Source: Dugong dugon
Lineage: Eukaryota; Chordata; Mammalia; Sirenia; Dugongidae
Direction: 5' to 3'
Assembly (NCBI GenBank): GCA_030035585.1
Contig: CM057464.1
Span: 32,753,465-32,817,464, forward strand
Length of the DNA: 64,000 bases
In this document: one piece after another, positions 21,993-32,734 of the stretch
Position numbering within the stretch: the first letter of the stretch is position 1
How the letters are laid out: every line of letters starts with the position of its first letter
Position numbers and translations under genes: made by a program
Notes under the pieces: model-generated
Database searches by the model: none
The model's input: only the letters and a program-made list of their open reading frames with translations
What the model was told of the DNA's origin: nothing

Positions 21993-23736
21993 ATCATCAC
22001 TTAGTATAAGTAGTGATTCTCAAGTTCATGATCATAAAGCAGAAAAAGAAAACAAAAAGCCCTCTAGAAAAAGAAAAGTAATTGAGATACAGTTCCTCAT
22101 CAATCATGAAGCAACTTATCTTATCCCAGCATTTCCCGGCAACTCATCCTTTGAACAATATTTCATAGACTAAATGATTTCCTAAGTTCAAAAATATCGA
22201 CTAGATCAGCCTCTTCACTCCTTCGACAATGGAGGTTTCTTACCAAATGATTAACAGAGCTCAGGTTCAAGGAAGAAAATTATTCTCCCAACCATGATCA
22301 TAACAAAGCTGAAACAGAAGTTTAAATAGCACCATCACAAGATGAAGAAGTGGTTCACAGCAATTAAGTTTCTTTATGAGCAAAAGAAAAGAAAAACTAG
22401 ATTTGTATGTAGATACACGAAAACTAATACTTCTATTTTCAAGACACCAACTCCTTTCTTCTCCTTTTTCCCCCAAGTAAATACCTTATTTTTCTTAAGT
22501 ATCTACAGCTTTGTGACTGCTTCCAGACTCAGAGGACCTCTCTAGAGCAAACTCTGACTTACTTCCACAGGAAGGAAAATAAATTCCCATGTAATTTCAA
22601 TGACACAAGGATGCAACTTGTTCTAGAAGTTCTACAGAGCTGATCCACTTTATCAGCATTCTACACAGGATAAAGGGCAGGGCAAAATCAGATTCAAAAG
22701 GTATTCTGACAAGAGTTTCAAACATTTCCATTGAGGTAGGCTATGACGGAAAAAGATCAGAAAAGAGGTTAAACGCCCTTTGAACTTACAGCAGCAAAAA
22801 AATACAAACTGAAGGACCCTAAGGCTGATCTCCTTCAAAGAAAATACATTACGCTTGCCAACTTTCATTTCCTTAAAAATAAGCCAAATATATGATTTGT
22901 ACAACCAATGATTCAGAGAAAAGGAAACCACTTGAATTCACAGTAGTCTAAACTCACACCATCATTTGTACCAAAATATTTTAACACAAACATTTGTAAA
23001 GAAAGGCTAAGAGATTCTCCAATTTCTCCATGTAAATGAATAACTTTTTCAACCAAATAGTTATCTTTATTGTGCAACATAAGAAATACAAGGGCTTGTC
23101 TTGTGTATGATTAGATTTTTCCAATTTATATAAATATAAAAAGCAAAAACACATTGTATTTTACTTTATTAAAAAATATTTAGCAACGGTATGTTGTTTT
23201 AGTAAGATATTTTAAAATTGTTTTCAACCACTGAGTTAACAATTCCTTTCCACGGTCCAGCTGTGTGTGGGCCAAGGCTTGATACTAACCAAAGGTTAAA
23301 CAAAAACAAAATGGAAACCTTAATCAACACCAGCCTCAGTAATCACAATATTTTCTCTAAGTTTGTATGAAAAGTATTTTCTCAGTTTTTGTTCTATCAA
23401 ATATTCCCAAGCCAAAAATATTGTTACATACACCTTTTACAATAAAGAGAAAAAAAATTCCCAAGCCAAGAGTATCTTAACTTCCTAAATTTTTGTTGTT
23501 GCTATTGTTGTTTTTTAGTATAAACAAGGAAATTTTGATATACCAAAGGCTAATATCCTGTTTTTTTTATCTAAAGATTTTAAAGTATAAATACCAGAAT
23601 ATTTTGATGACCTTGGTAATTAAGAAAAATGTCTTAAAACTTTGTCCAGGTATTTGCTAAGGATTGTTGAAATTATTAATTCTTCCCTTGATATGTTTTT
23701 CCACAAACAATTAAAGGAGAATCAGAACACTGCTTA
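21993..23736. other. Unassigned unique DNA
   Basis: A long AT-rich stretch without recognised repeats. Several ORFs of 60-92 codons on both strands (22267-22931) lack domains. One minus-strand frame at about 22565-22740 has an acceptor-like end (cgtcatag) but no usable donor. Confidence 0.45.
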
Positions 23737-23826
23737 ATTTTTTTTGCTGTGTTCCAATAAAACTTTATTAAAACAGGCGACATGAAGGATTTGGTCCTGG
23801 GGCAGTAGTTTGCAGACCCCTGATTT
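23737..23826 (-). mobile_element. hAT-type DNA transposon end
   Basis: 'gctgtgttccaataaaactttattaaaacaggcgacatgaaggatttggtcctggggcagtagtttgcagacccctg' matches the terminal part of a common mammalian hAT/MER element ('ggccggatttggcctgtgggccatagtttgccgacccctg'). The other end is missing. Confidence 0.65.
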
Positions 23827-23989
23827 AAGCACATAAACATAGAATTATAACTTCTTGGTGAATTACACCTTTCATCATTCTGAAATCATGCTCTTTTTAT
23901 CTATATTAATGCAAGTTTACTTTGTATAATAATAAATGAGCTACTGCAAAATTCTTTCATAGTTGCATCTTATCTCTTTTTCCATTATT

Positions 23990-24600
23990 TTTGCTTTTGG
24001 GGATCTTTTTTTGGTGGAAATATACACAAAACATGCATTCATTCACAATTTCTACATGTGCTGTTCAATGACATTGGTCACATACTTTGCAATGTGTCGT
24101 CATTCTATCTCTACCCATATTGTTACATCACCATCAATTTAGACTCTGCCCCTTAAAATTCTCATCTATGCTTTAGATTAACTGTTGTCAGTTTGAACTC
24201 ACATAGATGATTCTTTGTAAGGGCGCAATGCTCAAAGCAAACATTATTAATTGAGCTACACTGTTATTTAGTTTAATGATGACTTCATGAGATAGTTTTG
24301 GTTCAAGGTTTAAAGATTATTTCCAGGCAACAGATTCAGTGGTTCCCCAAGTCTCAATGGATCCTTTAAGTCTGGCTTCCATATGAATTGGAAGTTCTGT
24401 TCCCCAATTTTACTCGTTTTGGTCAGGATCCATCTATTGAGTCCCTGATCAAAACATTCAGTAATGGTAGCCAGGCACCATCCATTTCTTCTGGTGTGAT
24501 GGCAGAGGAGGTAGCAGTTGATGGAGGCAATTAAACCTGCAGTCCATTTCCTTCTCTGATGCCTGGGTCTCCTTCTTCCTCTGCTAGAACATTACTTAAT
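23990..24600. repeat. Unclassified block, possibly repeat-derived
   Basis: 'ttggtggaaatatacacaaaacatgcattcattcacaatttctacatgtgctgttcaatgacattgg...tgttacatcaccatcaatttagac' has the flavour of an old L1 3' UTR. The remainder ('gtggttccccaagtctcaatggatcc...gcaccatccatttcttctggtg') is not matched to a family I know. Confidence 0.3.
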
Positions 24601-24767
24601 TTATTGATGAAAGCAACAGGAAACTGACATAGACCCCCAAGAACAGACCTCCAGTCACCAGCCCTTTATCCTGAAGATCATCTTATTTAGAATTAGAATC
24701 AATGACTACATGTAAATAAAGGTACTTCAGTTTTGAAAAATTATTAGAAGTGTCAGAGGAAATACTA

Positions 24768-24951
24768 CAGTAAAACCTCCAAAAGCCAGAACCTATGTAA
24801 GGCAGAAACCTGTCAGAGAAGGAAAACCTATTTTCCACAAAAAGGAGAGAGAGAAAAGTGATTAGATTGCACCCTGTCAAAGGTGGAAAACTTACGAGAC
24901 CCAGAAAAATAAGGCAGCCTCATAGAGTTCCGGCTTCCACAGGTTTCACTG
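24768..24951 (+). mobile_element. 184-bp TIR element (MITE), copy 1
   Basis: The left end, cagtaaaacctccaaaagcc, and the right end, 'ccggcttccacaggtttcactg', are inverted repeats flanked by TA on both sides (24766-24767, 24952-24953). That is the mariner/Tc1 target signature. It is non-coding. It is the reverse-complement relative of 26142-26322. Orientation is arbitrary. Confidence 0.82.
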
Positions 24952-25000
24952 TAAATTCCAAACATATTTACATTTAAAAATGAGAAAACAAGTATTTTAC

Positions 25001-25206
25001 CAAGCCCCGGTGGCATAGTGATTAAGTGCTCCACTGCTAACCCAAAGGTCAGTGGCTTGAACCCACCAGCCAATCCAAAGGAGACATATGTGGCAATCTG
25101 CTTCCGTAAAGACTACAGCCTTGGAAACTGTATGGGGCAGTTCTTCTCTGTCTAGGGTAGCTATGAGTCGGAATTGACTCAACAGCAACAAGTTTGGTTT
25201 TGGTTT
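25001..25206 (+). mobile_element. AfroSINE, long form
   Basis: 'caagccccggtggcatagtgattaagtgctccactgctaacccaaaggtcagtggcttgaaccc...tggcaatctgcttccgtaaagactacagcc...agtcggaattgactcaacagcaacaag'. It is followed immediately by the first copy of aggtaagcttt (25207-25217). Confidence 0.92.
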
Positions 25207-25217
25207 AGGTAAGCTTT

Positions 25218-25424
25218 AAGGGGTCCCTGGGTGACGCAAATGGTTAAGCCATTGACTGCTAGCCAGAAGGTTGGTGGTTCAAACCCATCCAGGGGTGCCT
25301 CAGAAGACAAGCCTGGAAATCTGCTTCCAAAAGATTACAGCCTTGAAAATCTTATGAAGCAGTTCTACTCTGCATACAATTGGTTGCCATGAGTCAGAAT
25401 CGACTCATGGCAACTAACAACAAC
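25218..25424 (+). mobile_element. AfroSINE, long form, second in tandem cluster
   Basis: 'aaggggtccctgggtgacgcaaatggttaagccattgactgctagccagaaggttggtggttcaaaccc...actcatggcaactaacaacaaca'. It is bounded by aggtaagcttt at 25207-25217 and 25425-25435, an 11-bp target duplication. The 'aacaacaaca' tail is the RTE-like end. Confidence 0.93.
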
Positions 25425-25435
25425 AGGTAAGCTTT

Positions 25436-25511
25436 GGTGACCCTACATTGCTATGAGTCAGAATCCATTCTAAGGCAACAGGTTTGCGTTTTTGTTTTTT
25501 TGGTTTTTTTT
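25436..25511 (+). mobile_element. 5'-truncated AfroSINE tail, third in cluster
   Basis: 'ggtgaccctacattgctatgagtcagaatccattctaaggcaacaggtttgcgttttt' is only the SINE tail. It lies between the second and third copies of aggtaagcttt (25425-25435, 25512-25522). Confidence 0.85.
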
Positions 25512-25807
25512 AGGTAAGCTTTGGTAGGATACTGTAAGAAATTTTAGCTAAATATGTCCTGTGATTTTTTTCTTACTTTTTTTTTTCACCCAAAGCTCTA
25601 CCCAAAGCAAACAAACAATGCCTAAGAATATTTTTCTATCATATTGCTCATATTCCCAAAATTTATAAAAAGGACACAGAAAAGAACAGAAGGACTGGGT
25701 AGACCTTTTTATAATGAACAGCCTACTGGATAGGTTTGTATATTGTCCCTTAACAGGTATTGCCTGTTTACAGATATATTATTGCCCCTTTATAGATGAG
25801 GAAGGAG

Positions 25808-26010
25808 AACTTGGGCAGTGCAAAGTGTTAAGCACTCGACTACTAACTGAAAGGTTGGCAGTTCAAACTCACCCAGAGGCATCTCAGAAGACAGGCCTGG
25901 CGATCTGTTGCCAAAAGGTCACAGCCTTGAAAACCGTATGGAGCACAGTTCTACTCTGACACACATGGGGTCACCATGAGTCGGAGTCGACTCAAAGGCA
26001 GCTAACACCA
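25808..26010 (+). mobile_element. AfroSINE, long variant
   Basis: 'gggcagtgcaaagtgttaagcactcgactactaactgaaaggttggcagttcaaactcacccagaggcatctcagaagacaggcctggcgatc...cactctgacacacatggggtcaccatgagtcggagtcgactcaaaggcagctaac'. The body variant 'ctgacacacatggggtcacc' is shared with 39120-39236. Confidence 0.9.
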
Positions 26011-26141
26011 ATAATATGCTTTGTGTAAGAAGAGAAACAAAATCATGAAGACATTAATCACAATGCTGCATGGTGTGTAACTTCCCTTTCTTTTGCCAGT
26101 AGTTTAACAATATTGGTAAAATGTTCTAGTAATATCATTTA

Positions 26142-26322
26142 CAGTGAAACCTGTGAGAGCCAGAACTCAACAGGGCTGCCTTGTTTTTCCCGGTCTTGCA
26201 ATTTTTCCACCTTTGAAAGGGTGCCACTTTTCTTTTGCTCTCTATTTAGTGAAAAATATTTGAGTTTTCCTTCTCTGACAAGTTTCCACCTTACACAGGT
26301 TCCTGCTTTTGCAGGTTTACTG
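26142..26322 (-). mobile_element. 181-bp TIR element (MITE), copy 2, inverted
   Basis: It begins cagtgaaacctgtgagagcc and ends 'ggttcctgcttttgcaggtttactg', with TA on both sides (26140-26141, 26323-26324). Read on the opposite strand it aligns along its length with 24768-24951: 'gtaaggcagaaacctgtcagagaaggaaaa' is the complement of 'ttttccttctctgacaagtttccaccttac'. Confidence 0.85.
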
Positions 26323-26548
26323 TAACTCCTACCTGGCTTTACAATGTAACTGACATTCCCAAATGAACGGTCTAATGCAGATCTTGTCTCCCTACAGGAG
26401 AAAAACGAAATGCCTGCAAGAAATGCCATAATGCTGGAAAGAGTGTTCATCTTCAGACCAGTTCACTAAATCATGATTGCGGGTATTTTTCTGTGACTCC
26501 CATATGTAAAATCTCACAGCTTCAACTCAGCAAAAAAAGAAAAAAAAA

Positions 26549-26679
26549 ACCCAAACCCGTTGCCAACAAGTTGATTCCCACTCATAGCAACTCTACAGGA
26601 CAGAGTAGAACTGCCCCATAGAGTTTCCAAGGAGCTGCTGGTGGATTTGAACTGCTGACCTTTTGGTTAGCAGCCCAAG
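26549..26679 (-). mobile_element. AfroSINE, 5'-truncated, minus strand
   Basis: 'caaacccgttgccaacaagttgattcccactcatagcaactctacaggacagagtagaactgccccatagagtttccaagg' to 'ttggttagcagccc'. The A-box part of the head is missing. Confidence 0.9.
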
Positions 26680-27108
26680 TCCCAGTAAATACACTGAGGG
26701 TTCTATGTGAGTAAGAAACAAGCTCGTAGTTTCAAAATTACATTTCATGGAAGATTTCAGCAGAGGACATTCTGTGTTTGATGAAGAAATCCCCAAACAC
26801 TGTCATTTAGATATTGTCAGTGCAAAAGAGAACGCAAGCAGCAAGGTAGGATCTAATTAAGACATCAAACTATTGCCTCAAATGACTCACTTTTCTTGTT
26901 CTGCCAGATGAAGCTTTCTTGGTAGTGGTATTAATATTCTAGCATAGCAAAGGAATTGCTACATGAAAAAGCAGATGTAAATCCAAGCTTCAAGACACAA
27001 TAATCTCATAAGAGACTAAGCCTCGGGGCATTAATTTCTTCTTTAGCAAATGAACACCCAGATCTTGCTGGTCTCACTTCTCTTCCAATGGAATTTTAAA
27101 TACAGTAA

Positions 27109-27304
27109 TTCAGTGGTTAAGCACTCAGCTGCTAACCAAAAGGTTAGCAGTTGGAACCCACCAGCCACTCCACAGGAGAAAGATGCGGCAGTCTGCTCCC
27201 ATAAAGATAACAGCCTAGGAAACCCTATGGGGCAGTTCTACTCTGTCCTATAGGGTTGCTTGAGTTGGAATGGACTCCATGGCAACACGTTTGGTGTTTT
27301 TGGT
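27109..27304 (+). mobile_element. AfroSINE, long form, start truncated
   Basis: 'ttcagtggttaagcactcagctgctaaccaaaaggttagcagttggaaccc...atgcggcagtctgctcccataaagataacagcc...gttgcttgagttggaatggactccatggcaacacg'. The first ~15 bases of the head are absent. Confidence 0.91.
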
Positions 27305-27453
27305 ATATAATAATAATATATAATTCATCCCTCACCAGTTTTTGAAGAATCAGAGCACTAAGCTATATTTAACATAAAAATGGTATTCAACATAGCTTAG
27401 TACATTTCAGGTGCCTGAGAGGCTCCAAATTTCATCATGCTTCAGAGATGTCA

Positions 27454-27612
27454 GAGCCCTGGTGGTGCAGTGGTTAAGAGCTTGGCTGCTAACCAAAAGG
27501 TTGGCAGTTTGAATCCATCAGCTGCTCCTTGGAAACCCTATGGGGCAGTTCTACTCTGTCCTACAGGGTTGCTATGAGTCAGAATCAACCCGATGGCAAC
27601 AGATTTTTTTCC
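27454..27612 (+). mobile_element. AfroSINE, short form, 11-bp TSD
   Basis: 'gagccctggtggtgcagtggttaagagcttggctgctaaccaaaaggttggcagtttgaatcc...gtcagaatcaacccgatggcaacag', flanked by cagagatgtca (27443-27453, 27613-27623). Confidence 0.95.
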
Positions 27613-27713
27613 CAGAGATGTCATTTACGGTACACAAATCAATGTAATGCCATGGAGAGGAGCAAAGATGATAGGAAATGGAGAGTTCTGATTTTGGAAA
27701 TACATTGGATACC

Positions 27714-27733
27714 TTTTTTTTTTTTTTTTTTTT
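27714..27733 (+). repeat. Poly-T tract
   Basis: About 20 consecutive T, in a stretch with no recognised element. It may be the reversed tail of a lost retrotransposon. Confidence 0.8.
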
Positions 27734-28910
27734 AAGTAGCATGTCAGGATCCAAGATTATTCTGTAAGAACAGGAGGCAGACCCTGAGATCCTGGGAGAG
27801 ACCAGGATTATTGAAGTAGGCCAGCCCTCAGGACTGAGATCTAAAGAAGAGAACCAAGATTGAGAAGCAATATCAGGATAGAATTAGGCAGTTAAGACAA
27901 AACAACCTAACAGAAAAGGCCAGAATATGCAAAGATAAACAATTTGAATCTGCCAACCAAGTGGTGGAATTTGCATAACTAAGTTAGAATCAGTAGGTAA
28001 ATAATAACTCAAATTGATTAGATCAGATCCAGGAGTCAGAAAATAAGACTGAGATGTCATCAGGACAGACCAGCTGGTGGGGAACCACAGATGCTCAGAC
28101 TCTAAGCCCCTTTTCTAGGTGCCTGAATCTACTCCTATGTTCCAAAGGTGATCATCGGACTAACAAGTACAAGTTGGCCAAACCCATCCCTCACTTCTGA
28201 ATCCTCAGTTTGCACAAACCCAAGGAACTCAGAAAGTCACATCACAAAGCAAGGATGTACACCATCAAGATAACGATAACGTGACACTCCTTGCTTTTGC
28301 TTGTTTGCTTGTTTGCTTGCTTCTCAAATACACACTTTCAGCCATTTGGCTAGAAACCTACACAATATATTTAGGTGTAGTAGTTTCATTACTAACAAAA
28401 TATGAGAATTTTGAATTTGGCTGTTGAATCGGGCAGAAATTGACAAAATTTTTTGAAGAAAAACATTCCATGGACTTCCCACCCAAATTCCCACACTGAG
28501 ACAAATGATGTAAATTTATTACAATAGAACCAAGGTTTAATTATCCTAAAGACAGAGTGACAATAAGTGAATTTTGTTTATTCTTTGAATTATGCTAATC
28601 TGCAAAAAAAAAAAAAAAGCTGAAAACATATACTGGAAATATTTTGTTACATGATCATCCAATTTATTCTAATCACTGGGGCCAAACAGAGTAGAAGGTG
28701 TTTCAGTGGGGTTGTCACAATGTCACAGATGTTCCAACACCTAACGGGCTCTCCATTCTACACTGATCTGCCATTAGCAACTAGCACCCTGGCTGCAGGA
28801 CTGCAGTGTGATGCTTTTCCAGAGGGAAGGAGCAGAAGGCAAGTGACAGCTCTCCAGAATGTCAATTTGTGGCAGAAGTTAGTTAAACAGAACTAAAGAA
28901 TGAAACAGGA
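27734..28910. other. Unassigned DNA
   Basis: There is no recognised repeat family or exon. Contains a short (gctt/tttg) microsatellite near 28295-28322 and an A run at about 28604-28618. Confidence 0.45.
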
Positions 28911-29163
28911 TCACTGGTGGTTCTGATTCCTAGCCAATGCCACCTCATGCACAGCCACCACCTGTCTGTCAGTGGAGAGTCCAGACTAAGACAGACTAGG
29001 AAGAAAGGTCTGGTGATCTACTTCCAAATATCAGCCAATAAAAACCCTATGGATCACGACGGTCTGATCTCCACCATATCATGGGGATGGCACAGGAGCA
29101 GGCAGCATCTAGTTTCCTTGTGCATGGGGTCACCATGAGTCACGTCCGACTCAGCTAAAAACA
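28911..29163 (+). mobile_element. tRNA-headed RTE-derived SINE, partial
   Basis: The start 'actggtggttctgattcctagcc' is a truncated relative of the tRNA-Gly-like head at 30662-30734. The body 'cagactaagacagactaggaagaaaggtctggtgatctacttccaa' is the RTE 5' leader, and the tail is 'gcatggggtcaccatgagtcacgtccgactcagctaaaaacaa'. Confidence 0.65.
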
Positions 29164-29457
29164 AGGAGTGGAAACAGAGTCACAGCACAATGTCAGAGAG
29201 CAAAGAACTGCCCACCTTTTGGTGTTCTGAGTTTGTAGACTTCTGTCTTCCACACCTTCTTTGTATCTAATGTTTAGGAGGAAAGGCAGAATGTGAAAGG
29301 GTCTCATACTGCCCTTACTCATTCACTCTAGTATCTAGGGTTCACCCTTCCATCCAAACAGGAGCTGTACAGACATGGGTCCAGGGCAAAATGAACCTCA
29401 GGGACACAAAACGAAGCACTTGCAAACGTTATGGAACTTCTGGTAAGGGACACTGCA

Positions 29458-29475
29458 GGGGGGCGGGGGGGGGGG
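29458..29475 (+). repeat. G-rich homopolymer tract
   Basis: Two runs of G (7 and about 11-12) separated by one C. It could form a quadruplex, and its length may be unreliable in the assembly. Confidence 0.7.
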
Positions 29476-29536
29476 GCAATTTCTCTTCTTCCTCCCAGGC
29501 CAGAACCCCGGTCTCCTGTACATTGTAAAATAAGAG

Positions 29537-30030
29537 TGTTATGGATTCAACTGTATCCCCCTAAAACATGTGCCAACTTGGCTAGGCCATAATTCCCAGT
29601 ACTGTGTGGTTGTCCACTATTTTGTCATCCGATGTGATTTTCTTATGCGTCGTAAATCCTACCTCTGTGATGTTAATGAGATAGGATTAGAGGCAGTTAT
29701 CTTAATGAGGCAGGATCAATCTACAAGACTAGGTTGTATTTTGAGTCAATCTCTTTTGAGATACAAAAGAAAGAAGCAAACAGAGAGAGGGGGACCTCCT
29801 CCCACCAAGAAAGAAGAGTAGAGAGCGAGTGCACTGGGAACCTCCTAGACCAGGGGAAGATTGATGACAAGGACCTTCCCCCAGAGCTGACAGAGAGAGA
29901 AAGCCTTCTCCTGGAGCTAGTACCCTGAATTCAGACTTCTAGCCTTCTGAACTGTGAGAGAATAAGTTCCTTTTGTCAAAGCCATCCACTTATGGTATTT
30001 CTGTTATAGCAGCACTAGATAACTAAGACA
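29537..30030 (+). mobile_element. MaLR-type solo LTR
   Basis: It begins tgttatggattcaactgtat and ends 'gcagcactagataactaagaca'. It shares internal blocks with the other MaLR copies ('cttggctaggccataattcccagtactgtgtggttgtcc', 'accaggggaagattgatgacaaggaccttcccccagagc'). No clear 5-bp flank match (aagag versus aggggc). Confidence 0.88.
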
Positions 30031-30394
30031 AGGGGCTTGGGAAGTCTCCCAGTTAGAAGACAACCACACCATCAGAAGGCCAAGTTCAACCAGAGTATAT
30101 CCAAGGAAAAGGAAGTAAAGCATGTGTGACCTGGCCCACTTCCATTCTAGGCTTTTAGAGAAAAGGTCCTGTTCCTGCTCTTGGAGTGGTAAGATTCAGA
30201 AGGTCAAAGACCCAGTCCTGGGAAGAGGGTAGGAAGTCCTGGACTAGGCAACTTAAGCTTGCCTCTGGCGTAGACCCTATCTAAAAGGACTAGAGGGGTC
30301 CCGAAGGCTCATCATAGTCCAAAGCAGCTGCTTCCTGAAAACAGACAGGTAGACCAGAACAGGAGCTAGAGTTATGAATGAAAAGTATGTTACT

Positions 30395-30735
30395 TCATTG
30401 TTGTTGTTAGCTGCTGTTGGGTTGGCCCCAGACTCTTGGTAACCCCATGCACAAGGGAACAAATCACTGCCTATTCTGTACCATCCCCATGACTGGTTGT
30501 GGACTGGACCATTGGGATCCATAGGGTTTCCATTGGCTGATTGTTGGAAGTAGATCTCCAGGGCTTTCTTCCTAGTCATCTTAGTCTAGAAGCGTCATTG
30601 AAACCTATTCAGCATCATAGCAAACCTCCATTGACAGACGGGTGGTGGCTCTGCAAGAGGTGCACTGGCCAGAAATCGAACCCAGGTCTCCCACACAGAA
30701 GGTGAGGATTCTACCACTGAACCACCACTGCTCTC
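30395..30735 (-). mobile_element. SINE with tRNA-Gly head and RTE body
   Basis: On the minus strand the head (30734 down to 30662) reads 'gtggtggttcagtggtagaatcc...ggttcgatttctggcc', matching the layout of tRNA-Gly (A box tggttcagtgg, B box ggttcgatt). The body (complement of 'cttcctagtcatcttagtctagaagcgtcattgaaacc') is the RTE 5' leader. The tail is the RTE 3' end (complement of 'ttgttgttgttagctgctgttgggttggcccc'). Confidence 0.78.
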
Positions 30736-31267
30736 ACGTGTTATTGCATAGAGTCCCTTTTCTATACGTACCCAAGGAGCAAAGCAAGGTGGGAGCTGCC
30801 GGGAAGTCTTCAATTCAGGGTTTGGGAACTGTGAACCTCCACCAAGCTCTCCTTTGGAGACCTGACTTAAAGGACAATCTAAATGAAGGAATGAGCCAAA
30901 AATTATTTGTCTTTTCCTACAGAATGAGGATTCTATAACTACCTCTATGCTGCATCTTTTGGGAGTTCATTACAAATAATGAAGCCATCCAATTAAATTC
31001 TGACATGAAAACTGACTAGTTTCACTACCTTGCCTGCTTCTCAATTGCTCCTTGCAATGCCATCTCTCTGTCAGAGATCTAAAACAAACAGCAAAGCAGG
31101 CCATCCTCTTTTTAGGCCAAATTAAGTGCTTGGTTTTGCAAAATAAGAGTAAATCATATCCCTGTGAAACTAGGTAGATTATCAGGTTGAGTAGGAGCTC
31201 TCAGGTAGAAGTTTTCTCTTCCTGGTTTACACTTGTGGTCCCTAATTTCTAGTGCAAAGACAATGTA

Positions 31268-31920
31268 CAGTCAGTTATCATTATTCACAGCAGTTATGGT
31301 CTATAAAGACGCTGTGAACACTGCATTAGCAAATACTGAACCATTGCTCCAAAGGGAAATTCAGGGTTATGTTCCTACGAGCTTCTGGTCACAACATTTT
31401 TGTCAACTGATCGATACATAAGCTCGTTGGATGTGTGTTTCTGTTGAAAGACACCTTATTTAACATATACTGTTGATTCATTAAGCATTGAACTCAGCCA
31501 ACAGTGCTATAACTCATGCCTGAATGAAGCTTATCTTAAAACACTTTCTCTGTAAGGCAGAAATCACAGACTTCTTGCACTTAGGAACACCAGACAGTAC
31601 TTAAGCGCTATGCTTGAGGGGCATTGTAAACAGTGAAATCACCAACCAAAAGCCCAAAGATGCAAAAAGCATGGTACTAAATAGGCCACAAAAAGGACAC
31701 TTGTTTACAGTACGAAAGCTGAAACAAGAAAGCAGAGTGTCACCTTGTTTCACCTCAGCTGGGAACACGTACATTGTGTGACAAATTTTTGTCCACTTTG
31801 CACATGCCCACAATTGACCATGAAAGCACTGCAAGTATTGATTTGGGGGTTACAAATAAATTGTACCAAGTAAGCAAACTCACAAATACAGAATCTGCAT
31901 TGTATAACATTTTACTAGCT
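31268..31920 (+). mobile_element. Tc1/mariner-like DNA transposon, 3' end missing
   Basis: It starts after a TA (31266-31267) with cagtcagttatcattattcac and continues 'tgaaccattgctccaaagggaaattcagggttatgttcctacgagc...caacattttt', 'gggaacacgtacattgtgtgac' and 'gcaagtattgatttgggggtta'. These fit an old Tigger/MARNA-type element in mammals as I recall it. The terminal repeat at the right is lost next to a MIR. No intact transposase frame. Confidence 0.6.
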
Positions 31921-31924
31921 GGAC

Positions 31925-32075
31925 TCCTTGGACTAGAACATGTCTCTGAACCTCAATTGTTTCACCTGTAAAGCAAGGATGTTACTCACAATTACTACAT
32001 GGAATTCAAGTGAGAATCAACTAAGATAATGAATAAGATATTGCTACACAAATGTCTGAGGTTTCTGCAATGGTT
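31925..32075 (+). mobile_element. MIR SINE, ancient
   Basis: 'gtctctgaacctcaattgtttcacctgtaaagcaaggatgttactcac...aagtgagaatcaactaagataatg' corresponds to MIR 'cctcagtttcctcatctgtaaaatggggataat...gaggattaaatgag'. Confidence 0.75.
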
Positions 32076-32150
32076 ATTACTTCTCTGTGAAATTAAACAC
32101 TGAACTATAAATTTTAAGATGTATATTTCACACCCACTAATATTTAAGAA

Positions 32151-32354
32151 GGAGCCCTGGTGGCAGAGTGGTTAAGCACTCAGCTGCTAATCAAAAGATT
32201 GGCAGTTCGAACCCGCCATCCGCTCCATGGGAGAAAGATGTGGCAGTCTGCTTTCGTAAACACTGCAGCCTTGGAAACCCTACAGGGCAGTTCTACTCTG
32301 TCCTATAGGGCCGCTGTGAGTCAGAGTCGAATGGATGTAACAGGTTGTGGTCTG
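32151..32354 (+). mobile_element. AfroSINE, long form, 12-bp TSD
   Basis: It runs from 'ggagccctggtggcagagtgg' through 'ggcagttcgaacccgcc' and 'ggcagtctgctttcgtaaacactgcagcc' to 'agtcagagtcgaatggatgtaacagg'. It is flanked by aatatttaagaa (32139-32150, 32355-32366). Confidence 0.95.
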
Positions 32355-32685
32355 AATATTTAAGAAACTTAAATTTCTCTTCTTGGCTTTTTCCATCGGC
32401 AAAATGAAATTACTCTCAACTACTTGAGTTGTGTGGATAAAAAAAAAAAAAACACTCTAAAATTCAAAATATTGGTATTAAAACTACAGTTAAAAAATTC
32501 TAGGTATCATAGTCTACAACAGTGCCTACTCTATGATTTAAAAGAAGAAAACAGATAGTAACCTCTATAATTTTAGGAGAAGAAGAGTCACAGAAATTAA
32601 TTTCAAACATAATTTTCCTCTATAATTATCTGAAACTATGCCTAAATTATCAGAATTTATTAATCATGCATTTTTATTGTAGTTA

Positions 32686-32686
<1 letters not shown>

Positions 32687-32730
<44 letters not shown>
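32687..32730 (+). repeat. (TA)n microsatellite, about 21 units
   Basis: An uninterrupted alternating TA tract about 44 bases long. It is likely polymorphic and prone to cruciform or slippage. Confidence 0.95.
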
Positions 32731-32732
<2 letters not shown>

Positions 32733-32734
32733 AA

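Noticed and set aside
22565-22740. Minus-strand open frame preceded by an acceptor-like cgtcatag
   Set aside because: No donor or polyadenylation context fits, and there is no recognisable protein. Single splice-like motifs are common by chance.
30662-30734. tRNA-Gly gene on the minus strand
   Set aside because: It has the A and B boxes, but mismatches the acceptor and anticodon arms and is continuous with RTE-derived sequence, so it is a SINE head. The same applies to the tRNA-Asn-like heads of the AfroSINEs.
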